Shown here one piece after another: positions 1 through 13,265 of a stretch of DNA of 39,909 nt. The stretch covers positions 1 to 39,909 of the forward strand of contig JADRCO010000271.1 in the NCBI GenBank assembly GCA_021464525.1. Direction: 5' to 3'. The position numbers were made by a program, and so were the translations under genes. Source of the stretch: Rhizophagus sp. LPA8_4_AMF (lineage: Eukaryota; Glomeromycota; Glomeromycetes; Glomerales; Glomeraceae). Below the pieces are notes generated by a model. That model was given only the letters and a program-made list of their open reading frames with translations, was not told the DNA's origin and did no database searches. Within the stretch, counting starts at the first letter, position 1, and every line of letters begins with the position of its first letter.

Positions 1-8
1 ACTACTCA

Positions 9-40
9 AGGGGGGTACTATTCCAGGGGGATACTATATG
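9..40. repeat. Imperfect 16-bp direct repeat at the left edge
   Basis: Two adjacent 16-base units (9-24 and 25-40) both begin AGGGGG and share a TACTAT core, matching at 12 of 16 positions. They are G-rich in an AT-rich setting and may be the end of a repeat that starts outside the window. A 7-bp perfect hairpin (AATCACT, 3-base loop, AGTGATT) follows at 132-148. No gene is visible in 1-213. Confidence 0.4.
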
Positions 41-213
41 CAGCGCTATACGGTAGTAAAAATAGAGATAAGACAGGTGTGACGCAGAGTGACAAATTAT
101 ATATTATAAAAAATCACATGATACTAGCGATAATCACTGCTAGTGATTCATAGCAATTTTAATAAAAAAATATATTATTTTACATTTGTTTAGTATGATT
201 GTTAAAAATAAAG

Positions 214-2340
214 ATTAAAGTCTTTTTCGTTTTCTATTCACTGATCTAGATCTTTACGAAGAACTCTACTCAAAACATATACAGTCAACACTCTCTATAA
301 CGAACCAACGGTTCTGTAGAAAAAAAAAGTTCATTATACAAATTACTAAATTTTCTATATGAACCATACACTTTTTATAATGAATTATTATTAAAATTTA
401 AAATTTTTGAGTTCGTTATATTCAGTGTTCGCTATAAAGAGGTTCGTTATAACCAGTTTTGACTGTATACACTTTCTCTGAAAAGCAATTCTGCACTTAA
501 TCAATTTTGTAATTCTTATACTAATGCAATATTTTTTTTTATTATCTGTGCTAATGCCTCTTTAGATTTCTTCTGAAACTCACTGACGCTCTATTTTAAC
601 TTCTTTATATTCATCTTTTTCATCACTAGATTTATCAATATATTCATTATTGCCATTATTCTTTTATTTTTCTTTCATACAATGTATAAAATCTATTTAT
701 GAAATTTATGAAGCGTAATTTACCTTTAAATTTTACAAATTATGTGATTTAATCTGCACATTATATAACTTCCAGTTTAAAATTTTTATTAAAAATATTA
801 ATATATCTATACACAAAATCACATTTATTTTCTATAAATTGCATGTAACTTTTTCTTGCACATTGCACAATAAGTATTTGGTTTAAATTTTATATACGTG
901 ACTGTTTCCATATCTTGAACTTCATAATTATTGATATTGGATAAATTACATTTAATGTGATTGGTACAATTCTAACATCGAAACATCCTTTACTAGCTTT
1001 TCTATTTAACAATAACTCATAATTATAATATCACATTGGTAAAAATATGCCAACCATGAGCCAATAATAATTACTTTTCATTGAATTATTTGTAGTATTA
1101 AAATACAAAAGAGATTCCATTATCATTGCTAGAAGTTTCTCAAATTTTGTGAGATTTCATTGCAAAAGCATCTTCAGCATTATATTTGGATTAAATGAAA
1201 TTCTATTATTTAACCATCCTTTATATTCTATGATGACTTCTATATTTGAAATGCATAATTTTTTATCTTTGTTTATGGTAAGATAGCTTTCATAGTAAAG
1301 TAAAATCCAAATATATCACTTATATAAAAAGAATATGTATTATATTAACGACTTTCAAAATCTTTATATTGGCTACATTTTTTTAGAATAAAATTAATGT
1401 CTTTTTTTTAAAGTCTTCAGTTGAATGACAAAGATATTTTTTGATAGTTGTGGTATCCTCTATTATGATTAAAAATAACTATTATAGCAATATTATCAAA
1501 CATCCAAATTAATGCAAGACTAATCTATGTCTACCCAATATATCTCCAAAGTTCTTTCATTTAAATAAGAATTGATTGACCAGAGATTGAACAAATAAAT
1601 GACATTTCTGGCCTTATATTCATCCTACCATGTCTTGACATCTTTCAATTTGCCTTTCTTTTTGTTATACTGAAACTTTACTCTCTGTGAATCTGAAACA
1701 ATTTGCAATTTTATATTGTACATTGGAAATACTTTCAGATTGTGAAGTTCAGATAAATATCCTAATCTAGCAATGCATAGTATACTGATAAGGATGGCTT
1801 TTTCCAAATTTTTATCATTGCTTTACATTAGTCAATCCAAACATTTGTTAGGTTATTATTTGCATGATTCTATGAAGACAGTTTAAAATAAGTACTTACT
1901 TTGAATAATACTCTAATTAGAAAAGCAAAAAAACTGTAAACTTCTTTATAATATTGATATTGATAAGTAATGTTAAGTGAGGTGATTATACTCATCAATT
2001 AGGACAATACATTTATTTTTATAATAGTTTTTCAGGTATCTGAAGAGGTCAACAAGAACATATTTGTGATTTCATATTGCAAGATGCCAGAACATATTTT
2101 ATTAAAATTTAATTTTTATATTCGTCAAGTTTCATAAACATATTCATGCTCTTTGTATAGTCCTGCTAATTTCTTACAAAGCGTAATTTGCATGTTTAAT
2201 CAAGTTTCACCATTACAATCCTGATAAGAAAAAGTAAAAAATAAGCAAAATCAAAATCTTACTAAAATCATCAAGGCCAATAGGACTTCCTTTTCCTGCA
2301 AAAAGAGTAGCAATTACCTCTATGATAGTATTAAAAAAGG
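214..2340 (-). pseudogene. Decayed minus-strand reading frame of unknown family, split by the MITE
   Basis: Several stretches of the minus strand read like protein but are broken by stops and frame changes. Examples are GKGSPIGLDDFSK (about 2.3 kb), CKKLAGLYKEHEYVYET (about 2.1-2.2 kb), a stretch ending KKKGKLKDVKTW (1625-1807) and KFKPNTYCAMCKKKLHAIY (about 0.85 kb, with a CxxC pair). Near 600 there is NNEYIDKSSDEKDEYKEVK. The last piece ends in a basic Ser/Arg tail that is continuous only if the TA-flanked element at 282-465 is removed. I do not recognise the family. Several stops fall where Trp or Gln would fit, so decay by C-to-T or G-to-A change is possible. No intact gene is present here; the boundaries are approximate. 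Confidence 0.35.
280..467. mobile_element. MITE-like element with CAGTC ends and TA duplication
   Basis: The element proper is 282-465 (184 bp), flanked on both sides by TA (280-281 and 466-467). The left end starts CAGTCAACACTCTCTATAAC and the right end, read on the minus strand, starts CAGTCAAAACTGGTTATAAC; about 21 of the first 25 positions agree. Inside, the motif TATAA(C/T)GAA recurs on both strands (near 297, 332, 375, 412, 428 and 442), which looks like subterminal transposase-binding repeats. It carries no coding capacity. CAGT ends plus TA target duplications are typical of pogo/Tigger/Fot1-like members of the Tc1-mariner superfamily, so I read it as a non-autonomous derivative. The family assignment is inference. 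Confidence 0.82.
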
Positions 2341-3204
2341 ATTAAATACTGATATAAAAATTTTTTGGTAAGTAAAATAAGGAATAAATGTATATATATG
2401 TCATAATCTTTTGTATTTTTGGTAAAGGTAACTATAGTTGCTTTAGAAGAAATGATTAATTAGAATTTTTTTTGCAAGTTGCAGAAGTTACACTGTAAAT
2501 ATATACCTTCTTTATTTTGCGAATATTTGCCTTTCTCTTCTGTATATGTTCTTTTAAAGAAGGTTTTTCAGCTGAAAGTGATAAATAAAAGAAGGGAGAA
2601 AGAAAAAATGCAGTTAATATATCAAAAAAGGTTAAACAAAACATTTCATAAAGACAAGTATTCCTACTAATGATAAATTTCTAATAAAGCTTATTTATAA
2701 CAAATTAATACTTTGGATTTCTTTTTTGAATGTTTTTATTGGGTGGATTATCATAAAAATATCTCTAATATAGTTATCCGATTTCAATGGTACACCTCTG
2801 AGTTGCTTTCCAATATTAATTTCTACATAAACAGCAGTTTATGTGTAAGTTTGTTATATATCTGATATAAAGAAAATGGTTGAATCTATATTATTGTAAT
2901 CATATGATAAATTTTTTATACATAAATTTTTGTAATCATTGGATTTGTGTAATGTATTAAATCGATGAATAGAAGTAGCATTACACAATTCAAAGGTTTA
3001 TTTATACAGGTAGTATAAACGTAACACCACGTGATTGCAATGATTTTAAATATATAGAAGATTAAATGAAACTTATTTATAGGTAAATTGAATTCCTAAT
3101 GTTTACAGTAGAATTAAATTCAAAACTATTACTTTTATATTTAATTTAATGATAAAAATAAATATTTAATTTTATATTTATTTAACTAATAATTAGTTAA
3201 ATCC
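2341..3204. other. AT-rich intergenic stretch, nothing identified
   Basis: I see only short chance ORFs here (for example around 2456-2670, open on both strands and without family resemblance), no structural RNA and no clear repeat. A CACGTGA motif occurs at 3028-3034. Confidence 0.5.
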
Positions 3205-3327
3205 TGTGTAACTGGTGATGTCTATTGCACTTCGGGCAGAAGGAGCTTTCCTTCAGAAAGGCCATGTAATGACCTAATTTTTTAATAAAGTCTCCGTCCA
3301 GGTACATGTTATAATAATAATAATAAA
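3205..3327 (+). mobile_element. Possible 3' end of a non-LTR retrotransposon with (TAA)n tail
   Basis: A block of clearly higher GC than its surroundings (about 3208-3308) ends in a TAATAATAATAA tract followed by an A run (about 3310-3332). The plus strand reads as a short peptide ending in a stop (...GDVYCTSGRRSFLQKGHVMT), then AATAAAGTCTCCGTCCAGG, then the trinucleotide tail. A short coding remnant, a 3' UTR and a simple-repeat tail is what a 5'-truncated LINE copy leaves. No reverse transcriptase domain is present, so this is inference from layout. Confidence 0.4.
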
Positions 3328-3339
3328 AAAAATAATTAG

Positions 3340-4390
3340 TTGAATAATAAATTAGGGTCTAGTTTTGCCCTAAAGTCCAGAACTTAAACTTTATTCCACC
3401 TTATTTAAGTAGGAAAAACTATTACTTATAATATTTCTTTAGTATTTACTAGGTTTTATTTTGATATTTAAGACTTTATTACAGTATATAAATTTTTTTT
3501 GGCATCAATAAAACATTTATCAAATATTTTAACCTCTTATATACTGTATATTTAATATAATCTACTTACATATATGTCATTTATATTTACGGATTAAACT
3601 TGCAAAATGTGCAGTATAATTTAACAGCCAAGATAATTTAACTATCACTACCGAAATTAATGGTTATTTAATTATTAATGTCTATATATATTATATTCTT
3701 TCTTAATTATGAAAAAATTATATTTAATACTATTATCGCAATGAGTATACTGTTTCATTACCGATAAATTCAGCTACTAAATTTATCAAGAAGACTATGT
3801 ATAAAAATAAATTATATATGATAATAAGTAATGTTGGATACTGAAAATATTGTAACTGCGGTTTAAAATAAATGGTGTACTACTGTACTTATAATTAAAA
3901 GAAAAAGATGTTGTTTTGTCACTAGAAATTATTAAAGTCAAATGAATAAAAGTATTTTGAAAGTGAGTTTGCAACTTAAGTCTTGTCGAAATAAAATTAG
4001 GTATAATGATAATTTTAAAGCCGGGAAGTTTATTTTTGTTGGATGGTTAATCTATCATGTGATAAAGTCCACCATCGTAAAAATTTGTAAAAAAAAACCT
4101 TGAAGAAAATTTAAAAGTACTCTCACGATTTCTTTCTTCTTGATATGTACAGTACATTTTATATTACACTTTGAATATTGTATATTGTGAACTTTAATGA
4201 AGAACTAATGGGAAAAAAAATGTTTTTTTCGTCGTTTTTTAAAAAATTTCTAGAGCATTTATTCTTATATAACCTTTTTTCTCGGATGATCTTCGAATTT
4301 ATATTTTATTCAATGGCAAAAGACGGTTAGTGTTTAGAGATTACAAGATATTATTCTCGTCAAGTAAATATATATATATATCCCTGAATG
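3340..4390. other. AT-rich intergenic stretch, nothing identified
   Basis: No convincing coding frame, RNA gene or repeat was seen. The sequence is dominated by poly-A/T runs and short AT dinucleotide tracts such as the one at about 4368-4381. Confidence 0.5.
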
Positions 4391-4396
4391 CCTTGT

Positions 4397-4522
4397 CAGA
4401 CGATTTCCCGAAGGACGATTTCCTGAATTTTTGGCCTGATTTATGCAGAGTTATGCACGAACATGTGATCAGTTGGGCGGCGTTAAAGTTTTCGGGAAAA
4501 CGTCCTTCGGGAAATCGTACTG
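4397..4522. mobile_element. Short inverted-repeat element with CAG...CTG ends
   Basis: The left end begins CAGACGATTTCCCGAAGG and the minus-strand reading of the right end begins CAGTACGATTTCCCGAAGG; the repeats continue for about 30 bases (GACGATTTCCTGAA against GACGTTTTCCCGAA). TA follows the right end (4523-4524), but the left flank is GT, so the target duplication is imperfect or has mutated. The element is about 126 bp, has only a short non-coding centre, and could fold into a long hairpin. A chance 72-codon frame (4330-4548) crosses it and is not a gene. Confidence 0.72.
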
Positions 4523-4524
4523 TA

Positions 4525-6120
4525 ACCCCCCGAATGTACTTACCGTAAAAACCCTTTGTAATCTTTAAAAATAGTACCGCATTTATGACGTACTATTATA
4601 ATTCAAGATTTTAAACTTGTTTGTTCCCTATTTTATTACTTTTTATCATTAAATTGATCTCCATTTTTTTTATTTTTTTTTTTTTTCTTTCAAATAACAA
4701 TTTCGTCATGGAAAAAAAAATTTAATAGAAAAATTAGCAAATAATGAGTAGAATAAAACATGAAGAGCCCTTTACTGAGATAATATCAATTTATATTAGA
4801 AAAGTAACAAACTTATTTCCCCAAACTCAAGTAACGCAGAGAAAAATCTACTTTACGTTCTGAAAAGAAGCGTTTGAATTTTTAGGAGAAAATAAAATAT
4901 TTCTTTTTAATTAAAAATATGTCTTATTAAAATATGCCTTATTACACTGGAGAATAATACTTTAAATACGTTAAACTGAGCTCATCAGAATTGTTCTTGA
5001 CGTTGAAGCTTTGGTTTTGGATGCTCTTCATTTTTAAAATGAGTTAATCATATATATCAGAATTATATGTTTAATCTCTTCGATTATCTGAGATACAAAG
5101 TTATTTTCACACAAAATTTGCAATTTGATTGAAATCCAATATTCCTAATCTGGACCCGGTTTAATCAATTTTCACGAATATTAATTCGTCATCACAAATT
5201 ATAGATTTTCCTCTGATGTTTATAATGTATCAATAATGGAACACGAGTCTAATTAAAATTAAGAATATTAAACAAAATCCTCATGCAGAAGAAGGAAAAA
5301 GGTAATAAATATAATTTATTAAATGTTTAATTACCTGGGTAAATATGTAAATTTAGTATATTTTCTGATTTTAAATTTTACTAGAGATAGGATAAACGGG
5401 AACAGATTCTTTCATAAGATAAAAAACTGTTATTTATGAAACAATTTTAATCCATTTGTATCGTTTGTGATAAGAATATTTCCATGTACAGTATATCCGG
5501 AAATTATAATTCATGCTTGCGAGATTATGAAAACATTCCCAAAAGGTAAAAAGTTTCATTAAATTTCGTGATTTGAATTAACTGCAAAAAAATTATTGAT
5601 TATACTTAACCTTATAGAATTCACCTTAAATGGATGTTGTCGATGTTGCAGACATCTAAAATGATTTTATATTGAGCTATTCAAATGTATTTATATTTAT
5701 CTTGTCCTAATTATATCTTGAAGTATATTTATTCTTTTATTGAGAACTAAAATATATATATAAATGGTGGATAACCCAAATTTTGAAAAATTATTTTGTA
5801 TAACAAAAATTAGAAATATATTTTTGTCTACCTCACACTGAAATAAAATATGATGTACTTTATTTTCAGGACATTATGTAATTAGTTTAAGTTATTCTAC
5901 AAGATGAGAGGTTCGCTTATTGTAAATTTATAATTGATGATCCATTCATTGCCCATATACGCGACAAGTAGATCTCTTTATATTATCAAATAAATTTTTA
6001 GTTTCATGATAGCTTATTTTACATTAGCAGTTAGTGTATTTTGATCGATCCTGTTAATCTTAGTAACTTTCAAAAGGTTAGATCACAAATTTAAAGGTTT
6101 GTCGTGAATCGTGATCTTCT
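4525..6120. other. AT-rich intergenic stretch upstream of DDX41
   Basis: I find no gene, RNA or repeat that I can support in these 1.6 kb. The last 100 bases form the promoter side of the helicase gene. Confidence 0.5.
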
Positions 6121-6125
6121 TTATA

Positions 6126-6133
6126 TCACGTGA
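6126..6133. promoter_or_regulatory. TCACGTGA palindrome upstream of DDX41
   Basis: A perfect 8-bp palindrome with a CACGTG (E-box) core lies 62 bp before the DDX41 start codon. The same octamer lies between the divergent SWP1 and SDE2 genes (35063-35070), and a CACGTG lies upstream of RAD54B (25145-25150). In fungi CACGTG is bound by bHLH factors such as Cbf1. Function here is inferred. Confidence 0.45.
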
Positions 6134-6195
6134 TTGTAATTCATATTTATTTTACCCCATATAAAGTAGATCAATCTTATTTCACAAAATTCAAA

Positions 6196-8872
<2,677 letters not shown>

Positions 8873-10023
8873 TTATTATGTCTGACCCTCTAACTTGGGT
8901 CATCTAAATGGAAACTTTTAAAGACACTAATTGAGTAATTTAAGATGCCCCTTGTATCATAATCCTTTAATTTCTTAATACGGCAAAAAAGTATAAGAAA
9001 ACAATATTACTTTTTATAAGATTATCTATAGGGTTAGGTTAGATCAAATCATTATGTAATACATTATTCTATCTCTGTGTTTGTTTGTAATGAAAGTAAT
9101 TAAAATTGATGACTAGATATGGCAATTGATTTTCAATCCATAAATATTTTTGTAACTATTTATAGCTACAATTAAGAAAATCTAATACGGGTTAATAAGT
9201 TTAAAATAGTTCAATTATTTTCTTCAAGATCCCTTTGAGTAAATAAATAGTAAACAAATAATGTACATATCCAAATTAGCGATGAGATTGAGAAATAATT
9301 ATATGTGGCTTTTCCTTTTTGGACTTATAGTTTTCATAATAGAACATTGTTTATATAAAATTACAGATTACTTGTTATATGCACTCGATTTTAAGAGAAC
9401 ACAGTGTTTTGTACACATGCGAATAATGTGCGTTAATTAAATATTTTTATATATACAAATTGGGTTTAAGTTCATTGTAAAAAGAATGAAAGATGACGGC
9501 ATGTTGTTAAAAAGGCTAAACTTTATCTTGGCTGATGAAAATGTTCACCAACCATTTAAAAGAACCAGTGAAAAACGGAGAATCCGATACAATGCATTAT
9601 GCAAAGTTTGTTTCTGTTAACCCTTTCAGTTTCATGTTGTGAGATGGTTATTTATTTAATTATTTAATTTATTTTTATTTTTTTAGTTTTTTTTTTTTCT
9701 TCCCTTTTTTTTTTTTTTAAAAGAAAAATCTCATTCTCATATTCCAATTTCTAGAGTGAATATAATTTTCAATGACTCCATCTAACTCGCTTATTCGGTA
9801 AGTAAAAAAAAATTTTTTTGGTTATATTATTACGTAATTTGATTGCATAAATCCCACCATCATTTTATAAATGAATAACTAACCATAAAAAATTTTGGGG
9901 GGGGGGTTTCTTCCGTTAAAATCCGGTTTTTTTAAAAAAATTTTTTTTGTATTACTATATTAATTATTTAAAATGTTAACTTTATCAAATGGTTTTTTCG
10001 TCTCTTTTTTTTAAATAAAAATT
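8873..10023. other. Intergenic region between DDX41 and the kinase gene
   Basis: This is mostly AT-rich DNA holding the DDX41 3' UTR and the kinase 5' region. A 44-codon ATG frame (9486-9620, beginning MKDDGMLLKRLNF) has no visible relatives and could be an upstream ORF or chance. A G run of ten (9897-9906) and long T runs occur just before the kinase. A possible 5' exon is listed separately. Confidence 0.45.
9772..9797 (+). other. Candidate alternative first exon of the kinase gene
   Basis: ATG ACT CCA TCT AAC TCG CTT ATT CG is followed by a consensus GTAAGT donor. Splicing to the acceptor TTTAAG at 10040 keeps the kinase frame and replaces the first residues with MTPSNSLIRRIFRR, giving 642 instead of 639 aa. 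The intron would be 243 bp, longer than most here. Both starts are possible; only transcript data can decide. Confidence 0.4.
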
Positions 10024-12054
10024 ATGTTTATTCGTTTAAGGAGAATATTTCGTAGAGTCTTCCTTAAAAAACGTAAAAAAACTAGAGGACGTAGAACAAG
10101 ATCTTTAAAACGACAAAGTGACAAGGCTATTCCAAGTATTACGGCGTCTGATAACAGTACAATAGATATAACGAACTATTATAATATTAGTAATGCATTT
10201 AATAATAACAATGTTAATAACAACTTTAATAACAACGTAAATAACAATGTTAATGATAATTACATTGATGCGAATAAACTCATTCCACCACTTATACCGT
10301 CAACCGCAAATCGTTCAAGTTCAGGACAACGTAGAGATTGGCGTAGTGGACATAAACCAATAGATGATCTTATTCAAGAAATTCGGTTGGAATTTCCATA
10401 TCCAGCTCATAATTTAGTTTGGATTCCATTCGATGAATTTGTAAATTGTAAACCTATTGCTCGTGGTGGGTATTCTGCAATTTATGAAGCTATGTGGAGT
10501 AAATCCGGTCAGACTGTTGCATTGAAATGTTTGGATGGTTCACAAGATTTTAGTAACGATTTTTTAAATGAGGTAATTTTTTAATTCAATTTAATCTGGT
10601 ATTGTTTTTTTATATTATTTATAATATCTAAAAATTTCAATTAAAATTTTTATTTTATTTTTATTTGATTGTTTTAAAAAAAGGTCAAAACGCATTGGTG
10701 TCTATTTTCTCAACCACAATTTTTACGTTGTTATGGTATTACACAATTACAAAATGGAGAATTTATGATGGTAATGCAATATGCATCATTTGGAGATTTA
10801 AGGTTGCATCTTCAACGCAATCGTATATCAAGTTGGAAAGATAAAATTCGAATTCTTAAACAAATAGCTCGTGGTCTTGCTGAAATGCATAAGAGAGATC
10901 TCATTCATGGAGATTTACATAGTGGTAATATAATGAATATTGATCAATCACATTTCGTTATTGGGGATGTTGGATTTTGTGGACCAGCTAATCGAATGAC
11001 ACGTAAGAAAGGGGGAGTATATGGAGTACTTCCTTACGTTGCACCAGAACTTCTTAAAGGAGTTGAATATTCAAAGAAAGTAGACATTTATAGTTTTGCT
11101 ATTATAATGTGGGAAATTTGTTCTGGTATTAGACCATACGCTGGTACATCTCATAATGTTAGTATGGCAAAAGATATATGTGAGGGGAAAAGACCACCTG
11201 TTCCACCTGGAACACCTTCTTTCTATTCTGAACTTATGAAAAGTTGTTGGGATTCTAATCCAAATAATCGTCCTGATGCACCTGAAGTATTAAAAACTGT
11301 TTACCACTGGTTGGTGAATGATTCACTAGATGAATATTTACGGAAAGGTGGTTCAACAATATTGTTCAATGGTTCTTCAAGTAATCTTACACATCCTGAA
11401 GCAGTTTACTACAGTCGTTTATTGGATTTTCCTGAATTACGCAAGCAAGTTTCTTCATCACGTGGTCAAGAATATACACCTAATTTACAAAATTCTTCAG
11501 TTGATGAAAATAATAATAATTATCTACGACCTCCTTTAACTCAAGAAATTTCTACACAATCTCCTCGGGAAACATTAAATAATTCAAAATTAAAATTAAG
11601 ATCATCTCGAGAAACACTCGAGTCTAAGATTTCTCAAAGTACATATACTTCAAAACAATCACGTGCGACTTATAATAATAAACCTCAAGATACATCAAAT
11701 TCAAGGCCTGTTCCATCTAAATCTTCTCAACGTACAAGTGGAAAAGTTTCGCAAAGAAAATATAACAGTAGTTCTCCTAAACCATCTAATTATCCGAGAC
11801 CATCTCAAAATTCATCATACAGCAACTCTCAATCTACTTTAAAACCACAACGTAGTCCTATGAGTCCATCCCAATTTTATGAATCGGCTCGTTCAGTTAA
11901 ATCTGAGGATAGTGTATCGGTAAATTTGAAAGCTTTGGAAAATCCACTTAGCGTTATTATACCAGATGATGATATCGCAACTCTTACTTCATTTTGGTCT
12001 ATGGACGGACCTAATCTTAATACAAAAGATAAAGTTAATAACTTTATCAGTTAG
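10024..12054 (+). CDS. TKL-type protein kinase with basic poly-Asn N-terminus and disordered tail
   Basis: Two exons (10024-10572, 10684-12054) give 639 aa. Residues 1-30 are strongly basic (FIRLRRIFRRVFLKKRKK...), 55-80 are Asn-rich, and the kinase domain spans about 138-385. It has a glycine loop (ARGGYSAIYEA, 146-156), the VALK lysine (168), a catalytic loop HGDLHSGN (258-265), DVG (278-280) instead of DFG, and an APE motif (303-305). The HGD catalytic loop lacks the usual Arg before Asp, so this is a non-RD kinase. The remaining 250 residues are Ser/Asn/Pro-rich with no fold seen. Kinases of this look form very large families in Glomeromycotina; substrates are unknown. The ATG at 10024 is used, but an upstream exon at 9772-9797 could supply a different start. 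DVG may lower or alter activity; the catalytic Lys and both Asp residues are kept. Confidence 0.88.
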
Positions 12055-12367
12055 AACATAGATAAATATAGATATTATTTCTTTTTATTAAAGTAATGTA
12101 CAATTCCTGGTGAATACAGTACACTTTTTTCTTCAAAGGAAAGATCATATGCAATGTGTATATAAATATTAGCAATTTCTTTTTTTGGGTGCGTTATACT
12201 AGGTTTTAGGGAATTTATTTTTGTTTACATTTTACATTTTCAAATATTAAATATTATACAATGAATTGATTATTATTTATTACTTTATGTAAATCCCTTC
12301 TTATTATTATTTGATATTTTTCTTTCTTAGTTGAAATAAATATGAGATATACAATCGTTGAATTAAA
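12055..12367. other. Convergent 3' regions of the kinase and MOCS2B genes
   Basis: This 313 bp gap between two genes that converge holds only AT-rich 3' UTR-like sequence. I see no further feature. Confidence 0.6.
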
Positions 12368-12885
12368 TTAAACTTTTTGTCTGCTTTCAGCATTTTCTTT
12401 CCAAACACTACCATCACTATAGATTTCTTTTTTCCATATTGGAGCTTTTTCTTTTAATTGATCAATTAGCCATTCTACAGCATGAAGTGATTCTTGACGA
12501 TGAACACTTGATACTGCTATTATTACACTAGTTTCTCCGACAGGTACAATTCCTGTACGATGATATATCGCAATCTTTGTAAGTTCCCATTTCGTTCTTG
12601 CTTCATGAATTAGGTCAGATAAAACTTTTTCTGTCATAGGAGTATAAGATTCATATTCCAATTGAATAACAGTTTTACCTGTATCAACAAAAAAAAAATA
12701 TGAATTAGATTATCAAATTATGGAAACCAGTAGATAAAGAATGACACACCTTTGAAAGTGTTACGGGTCGTGCCATTGAATGTTGTAATTGCTCCGGCTC
12801 CATCATCCTTTACTAAATTTATAATATCTTGAAGAATGAGATTTTCTGAAGTCAATTTTATAAAATCTTTATCAAGGTTTGACAT
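12368..12885 (-). CDS. MOCS2B: Molybdopterin synthase catalytic (large) subunit, MoaE/MOCS2B
   Basis: Two exons on the minus strand (12885-12750 and 12678-12368) give 148 aa, normal for MoaE. The enzyme takes sulfur from the thiocarboxylated small subunit (MoaD/MOCS2A) and inserts it into cyclic pyranopterin monophosphate, making molybdopterin in the cytosol. Visible family features are GAITTFNGTTR (Arg41), LEYESYTPM, HRTGIVPVGE, SSVHR and LKEKAPIWKKE with Lys121 and Lys128 at the positions of the two catalytic lysines of the bacterial enzyme. The start codon gives a normal N-terminus (MSNLDKDFIKLT...). The small subunit gene is not in this window. In a fungus the cofactor would serve nitrate reductase or sulfite oxidase-type enzymes. 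The gene is divergent from cornichon with 380 bp between starts. Confidence 0.94.
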
Positions 12886-13265
12886 TTTCTCAAAAAAATA
12901 ATTATATAAGAGAAAAAAGATAGGATTATCTATCTAATCCACAAAAAAAAAAAAAAAAAAAAATTTTATTGGGCCAAATGCTTGATTCCTAAATAAGAAA
13001 AATCATCGAAATTGCATTATGTTAAGTTTCACAATCTGCAAAGTTTCACAATCTAATAAATAATACAATTTTCCTTTTTGAAAAAATTTAAAGTTGAGAG
13101 TTTTTTTTTTCTTTTATTCTCAGATTTCAAAACAATTTTTTTCTTTTTTTTTTGAATATTATTGAAATTTGTTTAAAAATTGTAAGGGAATAAAAACTTT
13201 CTCTTTTTTTTTTAAAGAAACAAAATTAATAAAAACTAAAAAGAAAAAAATCAACGATATTCAAC

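Noticed and set aside
2456..2670. Overlapping 62- and 63-codon frames on opposite strands
   Set aside because: Mutually antisense, Lys/Phe-rich, AT-driven; no family features.
4330..4548. 72-codon plus-strand frame
   Set aside because: It is created by the inverted-repeat element at 4397-4522 and has no ATG-supported start or family resemblance.
9486..9620. 44-codon ATG frame between DDX41 and the kinase
   Set aside because: Length and composition are within chance and no splice into the kinase frame was found; kept only as a note in the intergenic entry.
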